Assembly (NCBI GenBank): GCA_963678075.2
Contig: CAXXPK010000007.1
Span: 186,001 to 250,000, forward strand
DNA length: 64,000 bases
Source of the DNA: Oleispirillum sp963678075
Lineage (GTDB): Bacteria; Pseudomonadota; Alphaproteobacteria; Rhodospirillales; Rhodospirillaceae
Direction: 5' to 3'
Position 1 is the stretch's first letter. Every line of letters starts with the position of its first letter. The position numbers and the translations under genes are program-made. The notes beneath the pieces are model-generated. The model saw nothing but the letters and a program-made list of their open reading frames with translations. It made no database searches and was not told the origin of the DNA. This document shows positions 46,505 to 54,888 of this stretch, in pieces.

Positions 46505-47995
46505 TTACTTGCCTCCCCGCAGCAGCGTCGGCACGGCATCGAAGCCAGCCGCGGCTTCCATCACCTGCGCGACACGCAGGATGGTTTCCTCGTCGAACGG
46601 ACGACCGATCAGTTGCAGCCCCAGGGGCAACCCCTTCTGCGACAACCCACCGGGCAGGGAAAGCGCGGGAACCCCGGCCAGCGACGCCGGCACGGTGAAC
46701 CCGTCGTTCAGGTACATGGTGATCGGATCGACCTTGGCCCCGCCTTCGACCGGGAAGGGATCGGACGGCGCGGTCGGGGTCAGGATCACGTCCACCGTCT
46801 TGAACGCCTCGCGGAAGTCGCCCGCGATCAGGGCGCGGACCTTCTGCGCCTTCAGGTAATAGGCGTCGTAGTACCCGGCGGAGAGCACATAGGTGCCGAT
46901 CAGGATGCGGCGCTTGACCTCTTTGCCAAAGCCCTTGGCGCGGGTCTTCATGTACATCTCGTCCAGATTGCCGCCGTCCTCGACCCGCAGGCCGTAACGC
47001 ACGCCGTCATGGCGGGCGAGGTTCGACGACGCCTCCGCCGGAGCGATGATGTAGTACGTCGCCAGGGCCTTGTCGGTGTGCGGCAGGGAAATATCCACCA
47101 CCGTCGCGCCCGCGTCCTTCAGCCAAGTAATGCCCTGGTCCCACAACGCGGCGATTTCGGAATTCAGGCCGTCGGGGCGATATTCCTTCGGGATGCCGAC
47201 CTTAAGGCCGCGAATATCGCCGGAAAGCGCCTTGGCGAAGTCCGGCAGCGCCACCTTGGCCGAGGTGCTGTCCTTGGCGTCAAAGCCCGCCATCGCTTGC
47301 AGCATAATCGCCGCGTCCTCGACGGTGCGGGTCATCGGCCCCGCCTGATCCAACGACGAGGCGAACGCCACGATCCCCCAACGCGAACACCGGCCATAGG
47401 TCGGCTTTAACCCGACGATGCCGGTGAAGGCCGCGGGCTGACGAATCGAGCCGCCGGTGTCGGTGCCGGTGGCGGCAACGCACAAACGCACGGCCACGGC
47501 GGCGGCCGAACCGCCCGACGACCCGCCGGGAACCAGCGGCGTCGCATCGTTTTCCGCGGTCCACGGGCTGATCACGTTGCCATAGGCCGAGGTGATGTTG
47601 GCCGAACCCATGGCGAACTCGTCCAGGTTGGTCTTGCCCAGCATCACCGCGCCCGCGTCCTTCAGCTTGCCGCTGACGGTGGATTCATAGCAGGGCTTGA
47701 ACCCTTCCAGGATTTTCGAGGCGGCGGTGGTCTGCACCCCTTCGGTACAGAACAGATCCTTGATCGCCACCGGTGCACCGTCCATCGGACCACGGGCCTC
47801 GCCCTTGGCGCGACGCGCGTCGGACGCCTTGGCTCGATCCAACGCCACATCCGGGCAGGTGACGATGAAGGCGTTCAGACCCTTGTGGGCATCCATCGCG
47901 GACAAATACGCTTCCGTCATCTCGACGGCGGTGAAGTCCCTCTTGGCCAGTCCGTCGCGGACCCCGGCCAGGGTCAGGGAGGTCAGATCGGTCAT
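46505..47995 (-). CDS. gatA: Asp/Glu-tRNA amidotransferase subunit A
   Basis: GatA releases ammonia from glutamine for the amidation step. The protein has 496 residues. The amidase signature is PLVPGGSSGGSAAAVAVRLC, with the Ser-cisSer-Lys triad made by Lys of APVAIKDLF, Ser of GGSSGGS and Ser of TDTGGSIRQPA. The start at 47995 (MTDLTSLTLAGVRDGL) matches the family; the longer frame to 48181 overlaps gatC. It lies 5 bp behind gatC. Confidence 0.96.
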   Translation of the reverse strand: MTDLTSLTLAGVRDGLAKRDFTAVEMTEAYLSAMDAHKGLNAFIVTCPDVALDRAKASDARRAKGEARGPMDGAPVAIKDLFCTEGVQTTAASKILEGFKPCYESTVSGKLKDAGAVMLGKTNLDEFAMGSANITSAYGNVISPWTAENDATPLVPGGSSGGSAAAVAVRLCVAATGTDTGGSIRQPAAFTGIVGLKPTYGRCSRWGIVAFASSLDQAGPMTRTVEDAAIMLQAMAGFDAKDSTSAKVALPDFAKALSGDIRGLKVGIPKEYRPDGLNSEIAALWDQGITWLKDAGATVVDISLPHTDKALATYYIIAPAEASSNLARHDGVRYGLRVEDGGNLDEMYMKTRAKGFGKEVKRRILIGTYVLSAGYYDAYYLKAQKVRALIAGDFREAFKTVDVILTPTAPSDPFPVEGGAKVDPITMYLNDGFTVPASLAGVPALSLPGGLSQKGLPLGLQLIGRPFDEETILRVAQVMEAAAGFDAVPTLLRGGK

Positions 47996-48000
47996 CGCGC

Positions 48001-48288
48001 TCACTCCACCACCTTCGGCACCAGGAAATAGCCATCCATCGCGTCCGGCGCGTTGGCCAGAACCTTCTCCGGCATGCCGCCGTCGGTGACCGTATCCTCG
48101 CGCCAGAACAGCTTCATCTCCGATACCGAGGCCAGCGGCGCGACGCCTTCGGTATTCACCTGCGACAGTTGCTCCACCCAACCCAGAATGCCGTTCAGCT
48201 CATGGGCGAGACCTTCAAGGTCGTCCTCGGGAATTTCCAATCGCGCCAGAAATCCGATCTTTCTGACTGTGGCCTTGTCCAGCGACAT
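48001..48288 (-). CDS. gatC: Asp/Glu-tRNA amidotransferase subunit C
   Basis: GatC (95 residues) holds GatA and GatB together. The sequence starts MSLDKATVRKIGFLARLEIP and contains LAHELNGILGWVEQLSQVNT and REDTVTDGGMPEKVLANAPD, the conserved belt around GatA. The start at 48288 fits the family; the longer frame to 48321 adds a non-conserved leader. It is the first gene of the gatCAB operon. Its promoter is in the 109-bp gap shared with the divergent ruvX. Confidence 0.94.
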   Translation of the reverse strand: MSLDKATVRKIGFLARLEIPEDDLEGLAHELNGILGWVEQLSQVNTEGVAPLASVSEMKLFWREDTVTDGGMPEKVLANAPDAMDGYFLVPKVVE

Positions 48289-48397
48289 GGGATATCTGTC
48301 TCCAATAGAGTCTCTTCGCACGAAAGCACTCTGGCAGGCTTAGCAAACGATACGCGTGCGCGCAACAACCCGCGCCGTTTAGATGGGGAACACCGCC

Positions 48398-48886
48398 ATG
48401 ATCTGCGAGTGCATCGAGGATTTCGCCGTCGCCCTGCCCGCCTTCGGCGCGGTTTTGGGAATCGACCTGGGGTCGAAAACGATCGGCGTCGCGGTTTCCG
48501 ACGTCACCCGCTCGATCGCATCGCCGTTGCTGCTGATCGAGCGCAAATCGCGGGAGAAGGACTTGGCGGCGCTGATCGCCACCGCCCAATCGCGCGAGGC
48601 GGTGGGCGTCGTCTATGGCCTGCCGTTGCAGATGGACGGCACCGAGGGCGAGCGTGTCGCTCTGACCAGGTCCTTCGCGACGCGCATCGCGGCGACTTGG
48701 GACGTACCCGTCGCCTTCTGGGATGAACGCCTGTCCACCGCTGCGGTCGAACGGTTTCTGATCGACGAGGCGGATATGACCCGCGCCCGCCGCAAGCAGG
48801 TGGTGGACAAATCCGCCGCCGCATTCATCCTGCAAGGTGCGCTGGATCGCCTGCGCGTCCTGGGCCAACAGGGGGAAAGCCGGTGA
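48398..48886 (+). CDS. ruvX: Holliday-junction resolvase-like protein RuvX/YqgF
   Basis: This RNase H-fold nuclease takes part in 16S rRNA 5'-end processing and perhaps recombination. The protein has 162 residues from the ATG at 48398, which has a ggggaa site; the ATG at 48383 has none. Motifs are VLGIDLGSKTIGVAVSD (first Asp), VYGLPLQMDGTEG, VAFWDERLSTAAVE (Glu) and VDKSAAAFILQGAL (last Asp). Its stop overlaps the start of the spmAB remnant by four bases. Confidence 0.92.
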   Translation: MICECIEDFAVALPAFGAVLGIDLGSKTIGVAVSDVTRSIASPLLLIERKSREKDLAALIATAQSREAVGVVYGLPLQMDGTEGERVALTRSFATRIAATWDVPVAFWDERLSTAAVERFLIDEADMTRARRKQVVDKSAAAFILQGALDRLRVLGQQGESR

Positions 48887-49225
48887 ACGCCATTTTCTTC
48901 GCCATCGTCGCGGTTGCCTTCGGCGTCGCCGGATACCGCCACATCCTTGCCCCCAACGGCATGGCTCCCGGCACTTCGCCGATGGAGGTTCTGGGAACCG
49001 CTGCGATCGACGGCGCCGGCGGCGCGGTCACCTTGTCAATCGGCCTGGTCGGTTATCTGGTATCGACGCTGCAAGGCTCAACCGAGACCACCTTCTACGT
49101 GATCGCCGTCTATTTCGGCGCGGTTGCAGGTCAAACGGATGCGGCACGCCCTGTGGGCGGCACTGTCCGCCGACGCGGCGGGGATCGCCGCCGCCGTTTT
49201 CATCTGCAATCTGATGTGCGGCTAA
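48883..49225 (+). pseudogene. remnant of an SpmA-SpmB nucleoside-recognition membrane protein
   Basis: The start (MNAIFFAIVAVAFGVAGYRH, then PMEVLGTAAIDGAGGAVTLSIGLVG) matches the N terminus of SpmA-like proteins. It is joined in frame to YLVSTLQGSTETTFYVIAVYFGAV, which is the end of SpmB-like proteins. Several hundred residues that normally separate these parts are missing, in an internal deletion of roughly 0.9 kb or more. Behind GAV the frame shifts by one base. The expected end (VKRMRHALWAALSADAAGIA to LMCG) reads in the next frame to the TAA at 49223-49225. The product cannot be functional. Confidence 0.8.
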
Positions 49226-49255
49226 ACGCCTCGGTCGCGCGGCGCGCGCACGGCG

Positions 49256-50413
49256 TTATCCCCCCAGCTTCAGCAACCAGTCGCGCAGGCGCTCCACCGC
49301 CGTGACCACGGTCGCGGTCGCACCCGAGTACGAAAAGCGGATCGAACTTCCGCCCCTGACCGGGTCGAAATCCCAACCCGGCGCAACCGCCACCCCCGCC
49401 TCGCCCAGCATGCGGCGACACAGCTCGGAGCTGTCCAGCCCCAGGTGCGAGACGTCGGCATAGACATAAAACGCCCCGTCCGGCGGCGCGACATGCGCAA
49501 TCCAGATCCCGGCCAAGCCCTGCACCAAAATGTCGCGATTGCGCGCGTAGCCCCGAACCACCGCGTCGAACTCGTTCAGACGATCGAAGGCCTGCACCGC
49601 CGCAACCTGCGAGATTGTCGGCGGCGAAATGAACAGATTCTGCGCCAGACATTCGACGGCACGAGCCATATCCTCGGGCAGAACCATCCAACCCAACCGC
49701 CAGCCGGTCATACAGTAGTATTTCGAGAAACTGTTGATGACCACCGCCGACGGGCTGAACGCCGTCGCCGTCGCCGCCGTCGTGCCATAGGTGATGCCGT
49801 GATAAATCTCGTCCGAGATCAGGCGAATGCCGTGATCGTGGCAATACTCCGCCAACGCACGCAGTGCCTCCGGCGGCAGCATCGAACCGGTTGGATTCGA
49901 TGGGCTGGCGACAATCAGGCCATCGATATTCATCCCCTCAAGCATCGCCGGAGACGACTGGAACCGGGTTTCCGACCCCACCGGCAGCAACACCGCCTCC
50001 ACCCCCACCGCCTTCAGGATGTGGCGATAGGCGGGATACCCCGGCGAGGCCAGGGCCGCCCGATCGCCCGGCGCGAACGCCGCCAGAAACGCCATCAGAA
50101 AGGCCGCCGACGACCCCATGGTGCAGAACACCCGCTCCAGGTCGAGATCGACGCCATAGGCCGCCCGCGCCTGCGCCACGATCCGCCGCCTGAGCGCCGG
50201 TATCCCCTGCACCATGGTGTACCCCATGGGGTCGCCGGTAACGAGTTCGCGAGCCACCGCCTCGGCCACCGCCGAAGGCACCCCAAGCGACGGCTGACCA
50301 ATTTCCATGTGCAAGACATGGCCGCCCTGGATTTCCTGCTCGGACGCGGCGCGCAGGACATCCATCACCAGAAATGGCGGGACTCGACCTCGTTCTCTGA
50401 TTTTCAGAGCCAT
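49256..50413 (-). CDS. class I/II PLP-dependent aminotransferase
   Basis: The protein has 385 residues with the fold-type I pattern: MEIGQPSLGVPSAVAEAV, YTMVQGIPALRRRIV, VASPSNPTGSMLP, ISDEIYHGITYG and the PLP lysine in INSFSKYYCMTGWRLGWMV. The C-terminal Arg for the substrate carboxylate is in GGSSIRFSYSGA. It groups by eye with aspartate/aromatic-type aminotransferases, but the substrate cannot be fixed. The gene is intact and lies just in front of the dead ggt gene on the same strand. Confidence 0.9.
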   Translation of the reverse strand: MALKIRERGRVPPFLVMDVLRAASEQEIQGGHVLHMEIGQPSLGVPSAVAEAVARELVTGDPMGYTMVQGIPALRRRIVAQARAAYGVDLDLERVFCTMGSSAAFLMAFLAAFAPGDRAALASPGYPAYRHILKAVGVEAVLLPVGSETRFQSSPAMLEGMNIDGLIVASPSNPTGSMLPPEALRALAEYCHDHGIRLISDEIYHGITYGTTAATATAFSPSAVVINSFSKYYCMTGWRLGWMVLPEDMARAVECLAQNLFISPPTISQVAAVQAFDRLNEFDAVVRGYARNRDILVQGLAGIWIAHVAPPDGAFYVYADVSHLGLDSSELCRRMLGEAGVAVAPGWDFDPVRGGSSIRFSYSGATATVVTAVERLRDWLLKLGG

Positions 50414-50416
50414 GGC

Positions 50417-51755
50417 CTAGAATCTGATCTTGGCTTTGGGATCGCCGATTTCCATCCCGATGGCACGGGAAACCCCGGCCCCGCGCGGATCGATCGGCAG
50501 CGTGCAGTTATCGACCTTCGACGGCGCACCATCCGGACAGACCACGCCGGTGAGGCGGCTGCCCGCATCGCCCGCCGCCGCCACCGCCGTCACCGCCGCT
50601 TGCGCATTCTGGCCCAGCAAACGACCGCGCGCCGCGAAATCCAGAACGTCGGGAACCGCCGTGGCGCCCGCGCCCGCCGCCGCCACGCGCAAATCCTTGA
50701 CGTGGCGATTGCCGACGATCATCGGCAGCATGGCATCAACATCCAGGTCGTCTCCCAACGGCGAATAGGCGAACAGGCCGACCGCCCCCATCGCCTGGCC
50801 GCTACCGAACATCTACCCCATGGACAGAACACAGCTCACCGCCATGCCGCCGCGATCGACCGCGGTGAAGCCGGCAGCCCCATAAGACGACAGCGCCGGA
50901 GACGCGGCAGCGATCCGCGTCGGAGACGCCGACTTGGCATCCACCGCCGCGGCCCAAGCCTTCGCCGCCGCCGGACCGGAGAACGGCGCCGGCGGGAAAT
51001 AGGCGGTTTCGTTGTCGGCATCGACAGTCACCGGATCGACCCGCAGCGCACGATAGGCGCGCAGGGCAGCGCGGCGGCAATCAACTGCCCCATCTGCCCG
51101 GAATAGACCTCGCCCGCCCCCTTTACACGCAAGGAGCTTAACGCGGTGGCGGCGCGCAACTGCACCAAGCTGTCGCCTTCACGCAACAACGAGCCATCGG
51201 GACGGATGAATGCGGCGCGGGTCTCGGCATCCAAAGCGACCGGAGCCCCCAGCACCTTCATATCCTTGGCCAACGCGCGCGACACCGGCACGCCGAAACG
51301 CGCCAGTTGCTCCGCCGGAGACAAAATCTGCTCCCATCGCAGAACGCCGGAAACCGCGTGCAGCGCATAAAGTCCACGCGGCAGCCCCGGCGCAAAACCA
51401 CCGCCCGGCAATGGCGCGGGCAGGAACGAGAAAACCTGCACCGACTTGTCCTTGGGCTGGCGACTCAAGCAGACGCCCCCCCATCCATCCGGCACGACCG
51501 GGCATGGTGACGGTCAGGGTTGCCGCCATCGCCGACCAGGGCGGCGCGCGGTTCCTCGGCGGAGACGAACCCCACAAACCCCGCGACATAACCGATCACG
51601 CCCTGCGATGGTTTGTGCGCATCGCAGGCGGACAAAGCCATCAGCGCGGCGATCCCCACGACGGCAAGCGCCGTTTGACCTTGCCCACGGGGAAGGATAG
51701 CCTTTGCCTCGCGGCGGAACGCTTTTTCAGGATCGAGGTTGAGCAAATTGCGCAT
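50417..51755 (-). pseudogene. gamma-glutamyltransferase-like gene, multiply broken
   Basis: Pieces of a gamma-glutamyltranspeptidase-like protein can be read in different frames. In order they are: a lipoprotein-like start (ALMALSACDAHKPSQG), FVSAEEPRAALVG, then ATLTVTMPGRAG in a second frame. GGVCLSRQPKDKSVQVFSFL through PAEQLARFGVPVSRALAKD follows in a third frame, then TAYFPPAPFSGPAAAKAW in a further frame after about 51070. The last pieces are DRGGMAVSCVLSMG, an amber TAG (50815-50813), and MFGSGQAMGAVGLFAY to the end. At least two frame changes and a small deletion near 51.5 kb, one shift near 51.07 kb and one stop are present. The upstream end overlaps the start of the divergent protease gene, so the true start is unclear. 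Confidence 0.8.
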
Positions 51756-53121
51756 GAGACTTCAGGCTGTGTTTCTGGCGATTGCGGCATGGGGGACGAC
51801 GATGGTCGCCCCGGGGGAAAGCGCGCGCGCCGCAGATAGAATATCGCTGATCCGCGACGCGGAAATTGAAAATACCATCCATGAGTTTGCAACGCCACTG
51901 CTGCGAGCGGCTGATTTCGATGCCCGCGCCCTCAAGGTTCATCTGGTCAAGGACCCTTCGCTGAACGCCTTCGTAACGCATGGGATGAACCTCTTCCTGC
52001 ACACCGGCCTGTTGATGCAGGCCGACGACGCCTCCGAAGTGATCGGCGTCATGGCGCACGAATTCGGACACATTGCCGGTGGCCACATCATCCTGCGCGA
52101 ACAGCAGATGGAAGCGACGCAAAGAAACATGTGGTTATCCTACGCCCTGGGCGCGGCGGCGGCACTGGCGACCGGTCGGGGCGAGGCCCTGGGCGGGGTC
52201 GCCCTGGGGGTGCAAAGCGGCCTGGTCGAGAACTTGATGTCCTTTACAAGGGCCGAGGAAAGCCAGGCGGACCAGGCCGGCACCGAATTCATGGATGCGG
52301 CGGGCATATCCTGCGCCGGACTTCTGAAGTTCATGCGTCTTCTGGAAAGACAGGAACTGTTGGTAACGGCGCGGCAGGACCCGTACCTGCGCACCCACCC
52401 GCTAACCCGCGACCGCATCGCCTTCATGGAGAATCACGTCAAGACCGCAGGACTACCCGCCGACACCATTCCCGCCGCATGGAAGATCGCCTTCGCGCGC
52501 GTTCGCGCCAAACTGTACGGCTTTTTAGAAACGCCCGGACGCACGCTGCAACGCTATCCGGAAACCGATGTCGGCATCCCCGCCCGCTATGCCCGCGCCA
52601 TCGCGCATTACCGCCTGGCCGAAACCGACACTGCGGTACGGATGATCGACGGCCTGTTGAAAGACATGCCGCGCGACCCTTACTTCCTGGAACTTAAGGG
52701 GCAGGTCCTGTTCGAGGCGGGCGACATCGAGGCCAGCATTCCGCCCTATCGCGAAAGCGTCCGCCTGTCGCCGCATGACGCGCCGCTACAACTGGGTCTG
52801 GCCCGTGCCCTGATCGCGCGCGACAACGACGACGACCTTAACGAAGCGACAAAAGCTTTGGAACAGGCCTTGCGCGACGAACCGGATGCCCCCTCTTATT
52901 GGAAGCAATTGGCGATCGCGCGCGGTCGCGGCGGCAACGAATCCTCTGCTTCCTATGCCTTGGCCGAAGATTCGCTGCGCACCGGTAAATACGCGGACGC
53001 CAAGTTCCACGCGGGAAAGGCACTACAAGGGCTTCCCGCCGGATCGGCCATCCGCCTGCGAGCCGAGGACATCAAGGCGGAAGCCGAACGCCTCCTCGAC
53101 CTGCAAAGAAAGAAAAAGTAA
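51754..53121 (+). CDS. periplasmic M48 metalloprotease with TPR domain (BepA-like)
   Basis: The protein has 455 residues. A signal peptide (MRLQAVFLAIAAWGTTMVAP to ARA) exports it. The zinc site is VMAHEFGHIAGGH (HExxH), with the third ligand Glu in FTRAEESQADQAGTEFM. The C-terminal third holds tetratricopeptide-like helices (ARAIAHYRLAETDTAVRMID, LELKGQVLFEAGDIEASIP). BepA-type enzymes degrade or help assemble outer-membrane proteins, notably LptD. The ATG at 51754 was preferred over the TTG at 51739. The gene is intact. Confidence 0.9.
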   Translation: MRLQAVFLAIAAWGTTMVAPGESARAADRISLIRDAEIENTIHEFATPLLRAADFDARALKVHLVKDPSLNAFVTHGMNLFLHTGLLMQADDASEVIGVMAHEFGHIAGGHIILREQQMEATQRNMWLSYALGAAAALATGRGEALGGVALGVQSGLVENLMSFTRAEESQADQAGTEFMDAAGISCAGLLKFMRLLERQELLVTARQDPYLRTHPLTRDRIAFMENHVKTAGLPADTIPAAWKIAFARVRAKLYGFLETPGRTLQRYPETDVGIPARYARAIAHYRLAETDTAVRMIDGLLKDMPRDPYFLELKGQVLFEAGDIEASIPPYRESVRLSPHDAPLQLGLARALIARDNDDDLNEATKALEQALRDEPDAPSYWKQLAIARGRGGNESSASYALAEDSLRTGKYADAKFHAGKALQGLPAGSAIRLRAEDIKAEAERLLDLQRKKK

Positions 53122-53145
53122 GCCCATTCGCGCAAGGACTCCCAT

Positions 53146-53892
53146 ATGAATCGTTTTCTTCTCCGCGCTGCCGGATTCGGCCTCGCGATCGGACTGACCG
53201 CCGCCAGTCCCACCCCCGCCATCTCCGAAGCGCAGACCCGGGCCGTCCGCGATCTGGTCCGCCAGACCCTGATCGACAACCCCGACATCCTGATCGAGGC
53301 GATGGACGCCCTGAAGGAAAAGCACGTCGCGGAACAGCGCGCGGCGCAGCAGGCGGCAATCCTTGCCAACGCCTCGGAGCTGATTCGCGCCGACGACCCC
53401 TTCCTTGGCGCCAAGACGGCCAAGATCACCGGCGTCGAGTTCTTCGACTACAACTGCGGCTACTGCCGCTCCTCCCTGCCGGAGATTCAGGCGGCACTGA
53501 AGGCCAACCCCAACGCCCGCATCATCGTCAAGGACCTGCCTGTTCTCGGGCAAGAAAGCGTCGCGGTCTCCCACCTGGCGCTGGCCTCCCGCGCGCAGGG
53601 CCGTTACGCCGACTATCACATCGCGTTGATGAGCGCCAAGGGCCGTCTGGACGAAGCCACCGCCCTGGCCATCGCCAAGGACCTGAAGCTTGACCTTAAG
53701 CGCCTGAAAAAGGACGCAACGGACAAGACGGTGAACGAGACCATTGCCCGCAACCAAGCCCTGGCCGCCACCCTGGGCATCGGAGGCACCCCCAGTTTCG
53801 TGATCGGAGAAACCCTGTTCCCCGGTCGCATCGACGCGGAAGCCCTGGGCCAGGCTCTGGCCGCAACGAAATCCGCCCAAAACGTAAAATGA
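53146..53892 (+). CDS. DsbA-family periplasmic thiol-disulfide protein
   Basis: The protein has 248 residues. A signal peptide (MNRFLLRAAGFGLAIGLTAA) is followed by a helical stretch (RDLVRQTLIDNPDILIEAM) and a thioredoxin fold with VEFFDYNCGYCRSSLPEI (CGYC active site) and the cis-Pro loop LGIGGTPSFVIGETLFPG. This N-terminal helical extension is typical of the Com1/ScsC-like subgroup, some of which trimerise and act as isomerases. It lies 24 bp behind the protease gene with an aagga site, so they are probably cotranscribed. Confidence 0.9.
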   Translation: MNRFLLRAAGFGLAIGLTAASPTPAISEAQTRAVRDLVRQTLIDNPDILIEAMDALKEKHVAEQRAAQQAAILANASELIRADDPFLGAKTAKITGVEFFDYNCGYCRSSLPEIQAALKANPNARIIVKDLPVLGQESVAVSHLALASRAQGRYADYHIALMSAKGRLDEATALAIAKDLKLDLKRLKKDATDKTVNETIARNQALAATLGIGGTPSFVIGETLFPGRIDAEALGQALAATKSAQNVK

Positions 53893-53920
53893 AAAAGGCC
53901 GGGGAAAACTCCGGCCTTTT
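53893..53920 (+). terminator. intrinsic terminator behind the dsbA-like gene
   Basis: A perfect 10-bp stem (aaaaggccgg/ccggcctttt, 8-nt loop) is followed by cctttac. It lies between this gene and the convergent EF-hand gene and can work in both directions. Confidence 0.88.
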
Positions 53921-53941
53921 CCTTTACATCTTCGGCACCGA

Positions 53942-54772
53942 TCAAGCACCCGCGACGCTTTGCAGCAGCGCGGACATCGTGCCTTTGCTCAAGCCGCCGG
54001 AAAGACCGGCAACACCGGAACGCATTCCCGCCAAGCGCTCGGCCATGGAAACGAAGCCGTCCTCGTTGGTGTCCAACGGATCGTAGCTTTCCTCCTCGGC
54101 CGCCGCCGTAGCACCGGCGGCACCGGTGGAGCCGGTTTCCGCCGCCCCCTCCGTGGCAGCCGTTTCCTCCGCGGGCGGAGGCGGCGGTGGCGGCGTCATC
54201 GCGGCGATCGCGGTCTTGAGTTCGCTTTCGCTGATGCTGCCGTCGCCATCGACATCCAGTTCGCTCAGCAACGCCGCAGCTGCCCCTTCACTGTCTCCGG
54301 TCGAAGTGGCCCGAGACAACGCGGCTTGCAGTTCGCCGGCATCGATCGACCCATTGCCGTCCGCGTCGAGCGACGCGAACACATCGCCGGCAAAAGCCTC
54401 CCCGCCGCCGCCCGGAGACGGTGATGGGGGTGGTGGCATGCCCGCTTCGAACTCGCTTTGGTCGAGGCTGCCGTCGCCGTTGATATCCAAGCTTGCAAAG
54501 ATTTCGGACGAGTCCGTTCCCCCAACCTGCGCCTCAAGAAGCGTTGACGACGCACTGGCCGAGAACCGATCCGAAAAGCTTGTAAACTCCGCCGCAGAAA
54601 CCTTGCCGTCGCCATCGTTGTCGATGGCGGCGAACAGGTTCTGCAGCCTACTGTCTTCGGCCGATGCTTGAGAATCGACCGCAGCCCCGGCTTTCGAGGT
54701 CGCTCCCTGGCCCCGCAACAACTGCGCCAGCAGCGTCGAGGTTGAATAGCCAGAGGAAATACCCAGTGACAT
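53942..54772 (-). CDS. EF-hand calcium-binding protein
   Basis: The protein has 276 residues with five EF-hand loops: DNDGDGKVSAAEF (51-63), DINGDGSLDQSEF (96-108), DADGNGSIDAGEL (136-148), DVDGDGSISESEL (173-185) and DTNEDGFVSMAER (234-246). Four are canonical; the fifth has Glu at position 4. Two proline runs (about 113-120 and 193-200) separate the pairs. There is no classical signal peptide. The Ser/Thr-rich N terminus (MSLGISSGYSTSTLLAQLL) recalls those of flagellar rod and hook proteins, including its neighbour FlgE, so export by the flagellar apparatus is possible. An aaggagg site precedes the ATG. Confidence 0.85.
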   Translation of the reverse strand: MSLGISSGYSTSTLLAQLLRGQGATSKAGAAVDSQASAEDSRLQNLFAAIDNDGDGKVSAAEFTSFSDRFSASASSTLLEAQVGGTDSSEIFASLDINGDGSLDQSEFEAGMPPPPSPSPGGGGEAFAGDVFASLDADGNGSIDAGELQAALSRATSTGDSEGAAAALLSELDVDGDGSISESELKTAIAAMTPPPPPPPAEETAATEGAAETGSTGAAGATAAAEEESYDPLDTNEDGFVSMAERLAGMRSGVAGLSGGLSKGTMSALLQSVAGA

Positions 54773-54888
54773 GGCTTTCTTCCTCCTTCACCTTCCCCGC
54801 CACGAACCCGCGAGAAACGCCAAACATCCGGCACGAACCACCGGACGCACCAGGGCGGAAACGCCGGTTCGGCGCCCTGCACGCGAAC

